Below, in pieces: positions 35,085-45,951 of a DNA stretch of 64,000 nucleotides (within the stretch, counting starts at the first letter, position 1; each line of letters begins with the position of its first letter). Made by a program: the position numbers and the translations under genes. Below the pieces are notes generated by a model, which did not search any database, was not told the DNA's origin, and worked only from the letters and a program-made list of their open reading frames with translations. The DNA is taken from positions 1 through 64,000 of the forward strand of contig QANZ01001255.1 of the NCBI GenBank assembly GCA_003254925.1, written 5' to 3'. This DNA is from Chamaecrista fasciculata (Eukaryota > Streptophyta > Magnoliopsida > Fabales > Fabaceae).

Positions 35085-35690
35085 TGATACATCACTATTT
35101 GGGCGTACGCCTAAACGGCCCTCGCACCGGGCCTCTTCTCCTCTCCGGACCTTGCGAGACGCCCTCGAGCCAATCGGGCGCCCTAAGCACAAGTAGGGGC
35201 GGCCGTGACCCATCCCGGGTCTTGGCGCACGCCCCCATCATGACACGTGGTCACCCACGATTACCCCGCTCCGCAATCCACGCTACGGGAGATCGTGGGT
35301 TATTGACCTGCTCATGCCCACGATCTCCAGTTTCTAGGCGCCCGCCTAGAGACACAGCACGCAATCACCCACGATTACCTTGCTCCGCAAATCTCGGCCT
35401 CCACCATCTTCGCTGGTGGAGATCGTGTCCAGTACGTGGTCCGCCCCGCACGGCAACCACCTCTCTCCTCCCAGCTCTATAAATAGAGCCAATTTCACCA
35501 GTTCAAGGTTAGCTACTTCTTACACTCTAAAATTCTTCTTACTCTCTGATTACTCTCTTACTAACTTGAGCGTCGGAGTACACTTCGCAGGGCCCCCCCT
35601 GTGAAGCTCTTGCAGGTTCTTGCTCAACACTTGGCTCTCGCAGCCCTCTCCGGTGAACTAGGTAAGTGCTAGCCATTTTCCAGTTTATCA
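35085..35690 (+). repeat. 5' LTR of the non-autonomous Gypsy element
   Basis: TG...CA bounded. A TATA box 'ctataaatag' is at 35478-35487. The U3 part contains repeated words 'cacccacgatta' + 'gctccgcaa' and inverted 'gagatcgtg' words. These are possible protein-binding subrepeats and are present in all full-length LTRs of the family. Confidence 0.92.
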
Positions 35691-35691
35691 T

Positions 35692-35709
35692 TGGCGCCGT
35701 CTGTGGGGA
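35692..35709 (+). other. Primer-binding site
   Basis: TGGCGCCGTCTGTGGGGA follows the 5' LTR after one base. TGG is the complement of a tRNA CCA end. The TGGCGCCG core resembles the Asp-tRNA type sites of many plant Gypsy elements, though the later bases differ. Confidence 0.8.
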
Positions 35710-35827
35710 CTCATCTCCTCACCTGCTGAACTTTACGGGCTCTTACGCTCGTCCCCTATTGCTTTTTCTTTACAAAAGCTAACTCACCAACGTTTACCTT
35801 GTTGAACTAGGTGATCTCTACTTTCCT

Positions 35828-36079
35828 ATGGCTCATAGCGATTCCCCTCGCGATCCACTCTTGGACGAACCCTCTGATTCCCAGGATCACGTCCTAGGCT
35901 CCCAGGAGAATCAGGAGCAAGAGGAACATCAAGACGAGGGAGCGCCCTCTCAGGTTGCACCACCAGCCGACATGGGCGCGACGGGCCAGACTTTCCAGGC
36001 CATGGACATTATGGCAATCTTTCGTAGCATGATGAGGGAGCAGACAGAATCCCTACGTCGTGAATTCCTGAACCTCCAG
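35828..36079 (+). pseudogene. Gag N-terminal remnant (about 84 codons)
   Basis: The ATG at 35828, preceded by the leader, opens MAHSDSPRDPLLDEPSDSQD. It continues as an acidic, Q/E-rich stretch to MAIFRSMMREQTESLRREF. This is where gag starts in such elements. At about 36071-36079 the sequence jumps to the antisense gene; the frame stays open to 36268 only because it reads that gene backwards. No capsid domain or zinc knuckle remains. Confidence 0.6.
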
Positions 36080-38469
36080 CGCGTGGATGGTCCAATCTTC
36101 CGGCAGATCAGGCATTGGCGTCCCGGGTTCATCATCATCCGCGCGCATCCGAATCTCCTCCCCGCCTCGTCCATCGGGCAACAACTCAAAGGTATAGTCG
36201 ATGCCCGCCTCGTTCTGCCCCGGGTTCAAGAAGCTCAATTGCTTCCGGCAGTTCTCGAACCCCCGTGACGTGGCTTGGAGGTAAAACCAATACCACTGGC
36301 GGCGTTCATCCCGGCGCGCGCGCTCTAATCTTTGGGCCTCCCCCGCCCGGTACGCCTCCAGCTCTGCTTTGGCAGCCGCAGCCTCCCCTCGCTGCACACC
36401 CGCCTCCTGCTCCGCCTTCTTCCTCCTCTCCCTCTCCTTCTTCTTCTCCTCCTCAAGCTTCTTCACCTGGACCCGCCCGGCCTGCGCTTCCTCCAACGCC
36501 TTATCCCTGGCAGCTTCCAGTGCTTCTAGCTGCTCAGCCCCGCCAGCCGCCCTGGCCTCCTCCCTCAGGCGGGCCACCTCCTTGGCTAGGTTGTGCGACA
36601 ACGTCTGTGCTGCATGACTGGCCACGGCCGCCATCATGCCAAACGATGCCGCATAATCCGCTGGCGACCGCTTGTAGGCATCAGCCACCAGAGTGTCATG
36701 CCACTCGTATGTACCATTGGAGTAGAGGGATTGGACAGAGGCAATTCCTGAAAACCGCCCGCTGAATGGTCGGGCCGGTAGATAGGGGAACTCAGCTTCC
36801 CCATCCTCATTCACTCGCCGGGCGTCCGGCATCTCCATCCGCGGGTTGCTTGGCCCGTCGCCATCTGGATGGCTCACCTTGATGAACCGATCCAATTCTT
36901 CATCGTCCCAGTGGATGAACTCCCCGGGATCTGCTGGTCGGACGACGCGCGCCCTCTTTGCCGGCGGCTCCTCCCTATCGGCCGGCCCTTTCCCCCTCCC
37001 ATCATCCCTCCTCCCCCGCCCCGACGGGCCCCCCGCCTGCCTCATTCCTCCAGGCGCTAACACCGGTGGCCCCGCCCTCCTCCTCGACGGGCTCGCCGAC
37101 ACCTGCCCTGCGCCCCCAGACGCTGTAGGAGCACGGGACGAAGGGCCCGCACCCCATGGCCTCCCCCCTGGCACAACTGGTGGCGCCCTCATTCCCCCAG
37201 TGGCTCTGCCCTGCGCCCTCGACGGCTCGCCACTCCTCTCCGCCCGGCCACCCGCGCCCGAGCTTCCGGCCTCCTCTGCGCCTCTTTCATTGCTGCAAAA
37301 CCAACAACACACTCGTCAGACGCAGCCCAAAACAACAAAGTCACACATGAAAAAGGAAAGCAAATGTTAGTGTTAGTCAAAACATTACATGTTTGGTCAT
37401 AATTTTTGTAAAAAGAAGTTAGCAGCCTATCCGTCCGCCGCTCCTCTTCGCTCAGATGCCCTCTCTTGATAGGGCTAGTCCCTGTGATGGCGTCCGACCA
37501 CGCCACTGGAAAGAACGGGCGATCATCCTCCTCCCTCACCCACCACGGGCGCCCCACATCGTTGTGCACCAGGGGGAAGTATCTATCCTTCCAATTTTTC
37601 CAATTGTTAATACTGGCCGGAAACCCAGATAGAGCACCCCCCTTCCTCTGGACATTCACCCGCCCGTTGTCCCCAAGCTTCACAGAAAACCAGTACAAGA
37701 ACAACTTCACTGTGAGCTCCCTGCCCACTGTCCACGCAGCATACTGTAAAAATTTCATGCTCCTCCAGGCGTTCGCCGCCAACTGCGCTGGACAACAGTT
37801 GAGGTGATTCAGCACCTCCATCTCAAACTCCGTAAACGGAAGCTCGGAATCACACTCCCGCAACAGAATTTCGTGAACGATGAACCCACGCCGGTGAGTC
37901 CACCACATAGAATTGTTGCCATCCCACACGCCGATGGCCATACCGCTCGCCTCCCGGCCCGAACCTGGCCCAAAGTACGCTCCTTGGGCCGCCTCCAAAT
38001 CTTCGTCAGTGGCAAATTTGGAGGGCTCTGCTGGCGGCCCCGTCGTCGCCCTGACTTCGGGGTTCCCAAACCCCTCCGCGGCGTCCCACGCCACCTCGTC
38101 ACGCGCCATGATCAGGCGCTCCCCCTCAGCCGCCGATCCGCTCAGGGGACCCGTCGGTTCTTCCCTCAACATTGGGGGCTCTCCCTCTGAACAGTCGGAG
38201 AGCTCAAGCACTTGCTCCTCCGACGCGTCTGATGGCTCTTGTTCCACGTTTGATGGATGCAAGGTCGCCAGATCCATACCACCCCTGTATACAGTAAGCG
38301 CGCCCGCCCTTTCACTCGCTCTCCTTGCTAACAACCTAGCCGCCCGCCGCACCGTTTCCTCTAACGATTGTCGAACCTCTTCCAGGTCTACAGAGCTACT
38401 GCCCTGTGTAGTCAAACTACTAACTCTACTCAGTTCTTCACCTTCTGCTAACTCCCTAATGACCACCAT
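36053..38469 (-). pseudogene. Antisense gene of the non-autonomous element (2 coding exons, frameshifted)
   Basis: Function unknown. Exon 1 starts at ATG 38469 (ACCATGG context; MVVIRELAEGEE) and ends at 37389. A 96-bp GT-AG intron (37293-37388) follows, and exon 2 runs from 37292 to a stop at 36053. The N-terminal part is acidic and Ser-rich. The middle (GFIVHEILLREC, LNHLNCCPAQL, WWVREEDDRPF) looks like the plant 'putative gypsy type transposon' (Transposase_28-like) domain. After the intron come a low-complexity Gly/Arg/Pro stretch, a basic KRARV patch, and a long charged coiled coil (KKLEEEKKKERERRKK). The C-terminus replaces about 60 residues of the full version (see 58352-60962) with a few codons read from antisense gag. 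A small deletion at about 37255-37275 puts the spliced frame out of register with the coiled-coil frame, so this copy is probably not intact. It could still make the N-terminal part alone. Confidence 0.7.
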
Positions 38470-38616
38470 GGTCTCTAACACTTGCCAGAAAAATCAAAAC
38501 ACAAGGGATTAGGAGGTACCTGAAGACATAGTACGTTTGGTTGTTAGTTTGGAAGTTGAACAATTTGTGGCGCTCGCCCCGCTTATCAACTACCGCTCAC
38601 TCGTACCCTGGGAACT

Positions 38617-38997
38617 CTGCAGACAGGAAAGAAACACATCATCATGACCGTACAATTGACGACCGCCTCACTCACAAGAGACGCCCGCCCCATAAACCCA
38701 GAACACCCCAAACACTCCTTCATCGGAGAGTACGAACACGATGAACAGTCACCCAGCAAACCCAGAAAAACCCAGAAACTCAACACCCTACACCCAGACC
38801 CACACCCATTTTTCGCTGCCTCACTCACAAACTCACACTCTACAACGAGGGCCAACCACCCTGTTCAGCCACCCAACCCATTTCCGCCGTCACCCACGAC
38901 GGCCCAACAGCACCCAGAAACAAACGACACATCAACTTCTACACAGTCAAAACCTAACCCAGCGAAAAACAACACAGAATCGACAGGGAAGACTCAC
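38617..38997 (-). other. 5'-leader intron of the antisense gene (non-autonomous copy)
   Basis: On the minus strand the donor is CTG/GTGAGT and the acceptor TCTGCAG/A. The full-size copy has the same donor at 57809 and an acceptor at 58228 in the same context. The shared position argues for a real intron in the leader. Confidence 0.65.
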
Positions 38998-39158
38998 CAG
39001 AAAGCCCTTCGCTCGAACGTTTCTCCTTCACGGTCACTTCTCTCCGATTTCCGGCGACGGTTCTGCAACTCCGGCGGGTGAACTCTTCGATTTCCTCTCT
39101 TCTCTCTCCTCAAAATCGCTGAAGTGTGCAAAAGTATAAAAGACGCTTCCTTTGGCCC

Positions 39159-39165
39159 TTTTATA
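39159..39165 (-). promoter_or_regulatory. TATA box of the antisense gene (non-autonomous copy)
   Basis: TATAAAAG on the minus strand, about 160 bp before the leader-intron donor. It is conserved in sequence and spacing with 57641-57647 in the full-size element. Confidence 0.6.
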
Positions 39166-39483
39166 CCCTTGCGAGCGCGGCGTACGAGGCGTTTTTTGTT
39201 TTTCAAATTTCTGCCTCCCGGGTAGCGACACGTGTCCCTGACAAGACAACCCTACCTACCACTTGCCCGCCCGCCATGATCCACTGACCTTCCGTTTTCC
39301 CGTGGAAGGCCGCCGTTCCTACTATTTCCTCTGCGCGGGGGACAAGTACTGCTGCACATTTTTGGGCGTTCGCCAATCGACGCGAATACACTACCCAAGC
39401 ACGGATCCCATCGCGCGCTCTCCAAATCTGTCATCCCGCTCGCCTTAAGGAACAGTACGACGAACGCGCTCGTAGACTTCTTT

Positions 39484-39492
39484 AAGGAGGGA
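39484..39492 (+). other. Polypurine tract
   Basis: The purine run AAGGAGGGA lies 4 bases before the 3' LTR, where plus-strand priming is expected. It is conserved on the minus strand at 55156-55164. Confidence 0.7.
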
Positions 39493-39496
39493 CTTG

Positions 39497-40101
39497 TGAT
39501 ACATCACTATTTGGGCGTACGCCTAAACGGCCCTCGCACCGGGCCTCTTCTCCTCTCCGCACCTTGCGAGACGCCCTCGAGCCAATCGGGCGCCCTAAGC
39601 ACAAGTAGGGGCGGCCGTGACCCATCCCGGGTCTTGGCGCACGCCCCCATCATGACACGTGGTCACCCACGATTACCCCGCTCCGCAATCCACGCTACGG
39701 GAGATCGTGGGTTACTGACTTGCTCATACCCACGATCTCCAGTTTCTAGGCGCCCGCCTAGCGACACAACACGCAATCACCCACGATTGCCTTGCTCCGC
39801 AAATCTCGGTCTCCACCATCTTCGCTGGTGGAGATCGTGTCCAGTTACGTGATCCGCCCCGCGCGCTGACCACCTCTCTCCTCCCTGCTCTATAAATAGA
39901 GCCCATCTCACCAGTTCAAGGTTAGCTACTACTGACACTCTGAAATTCTCTTACTCTCTTATCACCCTCTTACTAACTTGAGCGTCGGAGTACACTTCGC
40001 AGGGCCCCCCTGTGAAGCTCTTGCAGGTTCTTGCTCAACTCTTGGCTCTTGCAGCCCATTCCGGTGAACTAGGTAAGTGCTAGCCATTTTCCAGTTTATC
40101 A
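39497..40101 (+). repeat. 3' LTR of the non-autonomous Gypsy element
   Basis: Same ends and TATA box as the 5' LTR, about 95% identical by eye. Followed directly by the ATCAT duplication. Confidence 0.92.
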
Positions 40102-40296
40102 ATCATTAAATTGATCCAAAATTAATTGTTTTACCAATATATACAAGTTAAATTATATATAGAATGAATAAAAAAAAATAATATTTTTTTGGCCCGACCA
40201 GACTCGGTGACCCAGCCCGGCCCGGCCCGGGTCTGTACCGGGCCGGGTCTCGGGCCGATCAGAAACCCGGCCCGGCCCGTGTACACCCCTATCCAA

Positions 40297-41343
40297 TTCT
40301 TCTTCGGTTTCAACTATAAGAAGGAAAAGGCAGAAACTCCTACTGTGAATAAGTTGGAAACTAAGGTAGAAACTGAGGTAGAAACTAAGGTAGAAATTAA
40401 GGTAGAAGACCTCCCGTTTCCAAGCTCTCATGTAATGACTAAGGAACAACTAGAGGATAAAAATGATAAGGAGATAGAAGACTTATTAGGAAAACTAAAA
40501 GTCAATGCCCCCTTATTAGATTTGGTTAGGAAAGTCCCTAGGTACACTAAGGTATTTAAAAATTTAGTTGAGAAAAAGAAAACATCCCAAAGAAAACTTC
40601 AACTAAGTCCTACCATTTCAGCCCTTCTAAACCCTAAGATACCTATAAAACGCAAGGATTCTGGTTCATTCACCATCCCTTGCATGATAGGAAAAGCCGT
40701 AGTCAATGGAGCATTGTTGGACTTAGGAGCAGCTATCAACGTGATGCCCAAGTCAGTCTACGATTCTTTGAATATGGACAAACTTAAGGACACGGGGTTG
40801 ATTCTGTAATTAGCCGACAAAAGCAGCAGACGCCCCCTAGGAATAGTGGAAGATGTCCTAGTCAAAGTGAAAGGTTTAATCTTTCCCGCTGACTTCTATG
40901 TCCTAGACACTGGTAGTAATAGAGCTACCGGCTACACCATAATCTTAGGTGGACCTTTCTTACGGACTGCTAATGTCAATATTAGCATGAAGGATGGAAA
41001 GATCACCATGGACAATAAACATCAAAATATCACACTTACGGTGTACGAAGCGGAGAAATCCGATGAACACTCCGTGTTGGAAGCACGAAGTATTTGTACA
41101 TCTAACAAAACTCTAGGAGAAAAACCTAAAAAGGAGGATCTTGAATTTGAAACTCTTTTAAATTTAGAACCTCCTCATCTTGGCTTGCATATACCAGAAG
41201 CAGACTTTAAAGACATGAACATTAGTTCACTCTTCAAGGAAGTGGAGGAAGACCTCGTAACTTCCAAAGTAAAAGAGAACCAGCACCCAAAGCAAATATT
41301 TCCAAGCACAAGGCTTGTAGCAGCCTGTGCGCCACAAAAATAA
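40297..41343 (+). pseudogene. Gypsy gag-protease fragment (retropepsin), Athila/Tat-like
   Basis: A Lys/Glu repeat region (KVETEVETKVE) is followed by the retropepsin part. The active-site motif is LLDLGAAINVMPKSVY, where the first D-L-G corresponds to the usual D-S/T/L-G triad. Flap-side words are EDVLVKV, LIFPADFYVLD and IILGGPFLRTA. An in-frame TAA at 40807-40809 replaces the expected Gln codon in 'ILQLADKS', so the frame is broken. It continues open to 41343. The fragment lacks RT and LTRs and starts inside the hAT MITE right end, so it is an old piece, unrelated to family B. Confidence 0.75.
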
Positions 41344-41358
41344 CCCAACTATAGCTCC

Positions 41359-41670
41359 ATGTGTTCGTGCAAGAACTTAGGCATAGGTGCTGAATGCCTA
41401 AGTGATAAAGAATGGTTCCATAATGTAGATGCCGTATGCAAGAATGTAACCGAAAGGATTCATGTGGACTTCATAGGCATAGACAAGGTGCTCGATCCGA
41501 AGCGCAAAGGAATAACAATCGAAGACATGGATCAACCCATTGGATCATTCATTGATGATGCAGGGATCACACAAAAAGGTAAACTCACAAACAAATATGC
41601 ACTTTATCGTATTATCATGCGAGACACTTTTTTAGGACTAAATATCATAAGACACGTCGGTTTAGGATAA
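41359..41670 (+). pseudogene. Retrotransposon-associated reading frame, unknown
   Basis: 104 codons including ITIEDMDQPIGSFIDDAG directly after the protease fragment. No family is recognised. Its position suggests a further remnant of the same old element. Confidence 0.3.
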
Positions 41671-41805
41671 ACAAAAGAACTAGATATCGACCACACTTAA
41701 AACTTGAAAACCTTAAAAATCCTATCTGAGCCACACTCTTCAAGGACGAGGATGGCAACCGATGTGGACAAAGGATCTCTACCGAGCGAAGGATAGGCGG
41801 ATACT

Positions 41806-41960
41806 GTTGGGAAATCACAGAGGGAGCGCAGCGGAAGAAATTGAAAATTTTGGACTAAAACGCAAATAAAACTAAAAGCTAACTCTGTGATTCCTTCCAG
41901 GATCCACTAACTATGTTTATACCAGATTAGGAAAGATGTTTACCTAGTTTTGATCGGTGA
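41806..41960 (+). mobile_element. Copia-type LTR start, truncated
   Basis: TGTTGGGAAATCACAGAGGG...GCAGCGGAAG resembles the start of the solo LTR at 55427 (TGTTGGGAATCC...GCAGCGGAAG). The sequence breaks off at the N in 41961. The 3' part of this LTR is not seen nearby. Confidence 0.45.
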
Positions 41961-42285
41961 NTACTCACTTTTGAGATTTGATTTGACCTAATTTATTAAT
42001 GGTCCTAAAATATTTCATCAAAAGAAACGTGTAACTCTGAATTCATTTTATTTGAGTCTAAAATAAGTGAGATATGATCACATTAAGTATTTATTGGACC
42101 AATTTAAAATATCATAAAAATATGTAAGACCAATTTAAAACAAATAAAAATAAGGGACTAATTTAAAACCTACCTAAACATAAGGGGCCAATTTGAGACT
42201 TTAATTTGGCCTTAAAAAAAACGAGCACGTTTTGGTTGCATCATCTTCTTTACTTTTAGCCTTGAAAGTAAGATCTTTTACTTTA

Positions 42286-42677
42286 GGGTAAATTCCACTT
42301 TAGTACCCTGTTCTATGGACCAATTCCACTTTGATACCCTGTTCTTTCAAAAGTGACACTTTGGTACCTTGTTTTTTTCAAAAATATCCTTTTGGTACCC
42401 TGTTCTTTCAAAAGTGACATTTTGATACCCTGTTCTTTGGACCAAGTGACACTTTGGTACCTTGTTCTTTCACTATTTGTTACCCTATTCTATCTTTTTT
42501 AGGGTACCAAAGTGTCACTTGGTATAAAGAACAGAGTACCAAAATGTCACTTCTGAAAGAACAGGGTACCAAAATGACATTTTTGAAAGAACAGGATATC
42601 AAAGTGTCATTTTTGAAAGAACAGGGTACCAAAGTGGAATTGGTCTATAAAACAGGGTACGAAAGTGGAATTTACCC
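42286..42677. mobile_element. MULE-type foldback MITE built of short subrepeats
   Basis: The ends GGGTAAATTCCACTT and AAGTGGAATTTACCC are inverted. The 9-bp duplication TTTACTTTA (42277-42285, 42678-42686) is perfect. Each arm is made of repeated units of about 28-33 bp with 'ggtaccctgttctttcaaaa' and 'agtgacactttggtacc'. Confidence 0.85.
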
Positions 42678-42689
42678 TTTACTTTATTT

Positions 42690-43120
42690 GTGTTTTCTGA
42701 TGCCTTTTGCTTTTTTTGCTGCTTCTAAAAGACTAAAACAAATGGCAGTCTGTTTCACGAGGAGGTTAGACCGTGAGGTCAATTATGTCTTTTCACGCCT
42801 CTAGCCGCCTCGGTTCCTAACAAGACCGCGTGTGGCTTTCGCCAACTAATCCACAGAGAATTGAATTACCAAGCCATCGCGTTCCAGCTGTACGTAGAAA
42901 AACATCAAGAAATGAAAAAAAGTGAAAAAGTGACCACCAAACGCGCCTCTGCTTTATTTTGTCAGAATTGTGATACCGCAAAACTCATGTATTATTTTTA
43001 GAAAAGAAACTCATGTCTTATATTTTTTTATTAAAAATTATATTTATTTGTTACATTAAGGACCAAAATATAAATGTTACATTTAAGATTAAGTTTTGAT
43101 TGAGCAATTATTAGTTACAT
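42690..43120. other. No gene supported
   Basis: Short frames only. The end near 43030-43070 is AT-rich with 'aaggaccaaaat' words like those of the following foldback. Confidence 0.4.
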
Positions 43121-43126
43121 TAAGTC

Positions 43127-43866
43127 AAGATTAAAATTTTATTTTGGTCCTTTATATAGAGGTCCGATTTCACCTTAGTCCTATATTTTTTATTAAGAAA
43201 GCCTACTATTTGGTTCTTGAACTTACACGAATCAACTAATTAGTTTTTGACTAATAAAAATACACGATTTAGTTTTTAAATATTTCAATTATCAACTATT
43301 TAGTCCATATATTTGAACTAATTTTATAATTTTTGGTCCCTGAATTCGTACTAAACTAATACTATTTTTTCCCTAAATTTGAACTAATTTATAATTTTTG
43401 GTCTCTGAAATTGTACTAAAGTTTTACTTTTTGGTCCCTAAATTTGACCCAAAGACCAAATCATTGACTATTACAATAATTCAAGGATTGAGTAGCATAT
43501 TTTAATTATTTATGGACTGATTAGTTGACTCGATATAAATTCAAAGACCAAATAGTTGGTTTTTTCTTTTTTATTTTTGTTTACAATTGATCTTCTATAA
43601 TTATGTTATTTTTACTTTTGATATCTATTTTCGAAATGTGATTTGATTTCATTTCCTGATGATCCTAGTTGAACAGAGAAAAAAAATATTGTCAATAGTA
43701 ACATAATTTTAAATTTGTTGCATATATAACCACATTAAGTAATTTGAGACTAAAAAAAAAAAAACTTACAGAAACATAGAGGACCACTTTTTTAAAAAAA
43801 AAAAAAAGATGTAGGACCAAAATAAAATCTAACTCATACATAAAGGACCAAACTAAAATTTTAATC
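43127..43866. mobile_element. Two foldback elements, one nested in the other
   Basis: The outer arms 'gattaaaattttattttggtcc' and 'ggaccaaactaaaattttaatc' lie at 43127 and 43866. Inside them (about 43183-43570) is a second inverted pair 'ctactatttggttcttgaa' and 'caaagaccaaatagttgg'. TSDs were not resolved. Confidence 0.5.
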
Positions 43867-44089
43867 TTAAGTTAATTATATGAGATTTTAAAAAATAATT
43901 ATATTAGACTTATTTTATTTACAATGATAAAATAGTTTAAAATATTTTTTTTATTCTTAATTTATGTTATTTTTTTAACAACTGTTATTTTTAATCTAAG
44001 GGAAGTAGTTTCCCACACATTGTAATCCAAAAACAAATCGCTATTTGTATAAATATTAAAAATAATGATCATCCCTTTTTATGGCTCGT

Positions 44090-45665
44090 GATGTTTTTAG
44101 GTATACTAATTAAATTAAATATTGTAGTGTTATATGGTCTTCATTTGTTATTATTTTATAATATTTTTATTGCATAAATACCATTTATATTGCTAGTTTT
44201 GTATCAAGGTGTTGAAATTTATAAATGCATAAAAGTATGCAAATTGCAGTATTTTCTTTATAATATTTGACTTAGTGAACTACAGTGTAAATTAGAGATG
44301 CTGCGTAATTGTTTGCTAAAAGTTTTCAGACTTATCATCACCTTCAACCTTAGAATTATGAAGAAATTGAGGCTGGATTTAACAAGAGAAACAAATGGGC
44401 AAAGAAGCAGTATTTGCGCCGCCACTTGAGTTGGCAGCGTAGCCACAACGCAGAGACAAATCATGTTGATGTCATGGTGACGTCATGAAGAGCTTCTAGA
44501 AGAAATTTGGAATTGAGCCGTCATTGAATCTGATAGCTCAAAACCTCTTAGCAGTGAAATAAAGAAGTCTCAGTGCTAGAATCTCGAAGATCGAAGCGGT
44601 TACGCAAAAATTGATGTAAATCTTCTTGCGCCATCATTGAGCCAGCAGCACAACATGATGGGTCAATGTCAAATATTTTCTATAAATAAACCTAGTTGAT
44701 TCTAGTTCAAATTTTTTTTTTTTTGAGCCACATCTGGGCGTTTGGCTGCGGAAAACCCTTTCGTTCCTTCTTCTAAAGCCCATATAGACTAATCCTATCA
44801 TCGTAGAAGAGAATCCGAATGAAGTTGAGCTCAACATTCTTCAGTGTCCCGGGAGATTCATTATTACGGTTGTGTCATCTCTGCTAGTTGTATTTAGATA
44901 TAATTAGTCTTAGATAATAGTCTTTAGATCGTTTTAATTCTTTCATAATATTATTAGTTGTACTTGTTTTGTTGTTAGTTGATCCATAATATTATTGTAA
45001 TTTTTAAATTTTTCATTAAAAATTATGAATATTTAATCATTTATAAATATAAATATATGTCGTGTGGTGTCGCATAATTTTAAAAGTTTAACGTGTTGTT
45101 GTGTCCGTATCTGTGTCGTGTCCCATATCTATGTCAGTGCCCATGCTTCATAGGATCTATCTAATATTTCTAATATTACCATTGTTTGAATTGAAGGTTG
45201 TATTTAGAGTTGTGATCTATATATTTAATTACCCGATTGGGATGGATCACAAAATCTTCTACGATATAGTATTTTCGTATTCATGAAATGTAATTATTGG
45301 ATGTGACTTTTGTTGATTAAATTATAATAATAATCACTGGGTATCTTTATTGATCTATGTGGTAGAATTTTTTATTATTCTCTAAGGACTCAACCTTCTC
45401 ATCTCCCATCCCTTTCTTTTATCTTTTTTTTTTTTTATTTTTTTATTGTTTCTTTATTTTCTTGTTTTCTTTATCTAATCTTTAAAACCCATAAAATATC
45501 AAACCTGAATTCATAATTATTTATACAATTAATTGTTACTCTCATTCAAGAGGTTCCGCGAGAAATTTAACTTTGGGTTATGCACTATATTCTATCTAAA
45601 TATAATATTTGGACATAGCTTGAATATTAATTTGTCTTACCATCTTACCACAAGTGCTAGTCATA
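44090..45665 (+). mobile_element. Family A long LTR, diverged copy
   Basis: Shares with the copies at 586 and 5232 an early block ('atggtcttcatttgttatta', 'tatcaaggtg'), a TATA-like 'tataaataaacc' near 44682 and the late block 'aggttccgcgagaaatttaac' (45550). No internal retrotransposon coding sequence is attached. Start and end are approximate. Confidence 0.5.
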
Positions 45666-45670
45666 TACCA

Positions 45671-45951
45671 ATAACTACAGTGACTTCAAAGAGTGCATTT
45701 AGCATTGGTGGAAGGGTTCTCATCAAATATAGAAGTTCTATCATGCCTAAAAAATTCAAATGCTCATTTGTACAAAAAAAATTGATTACATGGCTTCAAG
45801 TTGAAAACAAATGGTGCTAATTTAACTTTAACATTTATTTTTAATTTGATTTCATTCACTCTAATTTATATTTTAGTAACATTTGGCATTTTTTTTAGAT
45901 GATGAAGACGACTCTTGTGATGAGCTTGACTCACCAATAGATGAAGAATAA
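45671..45951 (+). pseudogene. hAT transposase C-terminal remnant
   Basis: The reading frame to 45820 includes ITTVTSKSAFSIGGRVLIKY, then RSSIMPKK. This matches the hAT C-terminal dimerisation domain (A-S-x-S-x-F-S-x-G-G-R-V-x-x-x-x-R-S-S). After a T-rich acceptor-like stretch, 45899-45951 encodes an acidic tail DDEDDSCDELDSPIDEE and a stop. The N-terminal zinc finger and the catalytic part are missing, so it is a dead fragment abutting the family A LTR. Confidence 0.65.

Larger units (their letters stand above)
35085..40101 (+). mobile_element. Complete non-autonomous Gypsy element (Tat lineage), family B
   Basis: Two LTRs of about 605 bp (35085-35690, 39497-40101) have TG...CA ends and are flanked by a perfect 5-bp duplication ATCAT (35080-35084, 40102-40106). 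A primer-binding site follows the 5' LTR and a purine tract precedes the 3' LTR. The 3.8-kb interior holds only the N-terminus of gag on the plus strand and a large antisense gene on the minus strand. Protease, RT, RNase H and integrase are absent. By eye the LTRs differ at roughly 25-35 positions, so it is not a very recent insertion. The element at 54547-64000 shows what was deleted. Confidence 0.92.
34293..40290. mobile_element. hAT-like MITE (cccggcccg type) split by two LTR insertions
   Basis: The left half (34293-34479) has 'ggtggatatacaagacccgg' and 'gggccgggttcgag'. The right half (40107-40290) has 'ggcccggcccgtgtacaccc'. These are imperfect inverted ends of the well-known plant hAT MITE type with GGGTGTACACGGGC termini. 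The halves are separated only by the LTR insertions at 34480 and 35085. No matching 8-bp TSD was found. Confidence 0.55.
34030..42210. mobile_element. Outer MULE-like foldback split by nested insertions
   Basis: The left arm (34030-34290) and the right arm (41962-42210) are inverted copies. Examples are 'tctcaaattggtccc...taggttttaaat' on the left and its complement 'atttaaaacctacctaaac...ggccaatttgaga' on the right. Everything between is later insertion or foreign sequence: a hAT MITE, a solo LTR, a Gypsy derivative and an old protease fragment. No clean TSD is seen, and a single N at 41961 lies exactly at the start of the right arm, so the pairing could partly reflect assembly. Confidence 0.5.

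Noticed and set aside
36115..38512. Several long plus-strand frames inside the non-autonomous element
   Set aside because: They are proline- and serine-rich mirror images of the GC-rich antisense gene, which has the start context, introns and a conserved sister copy.
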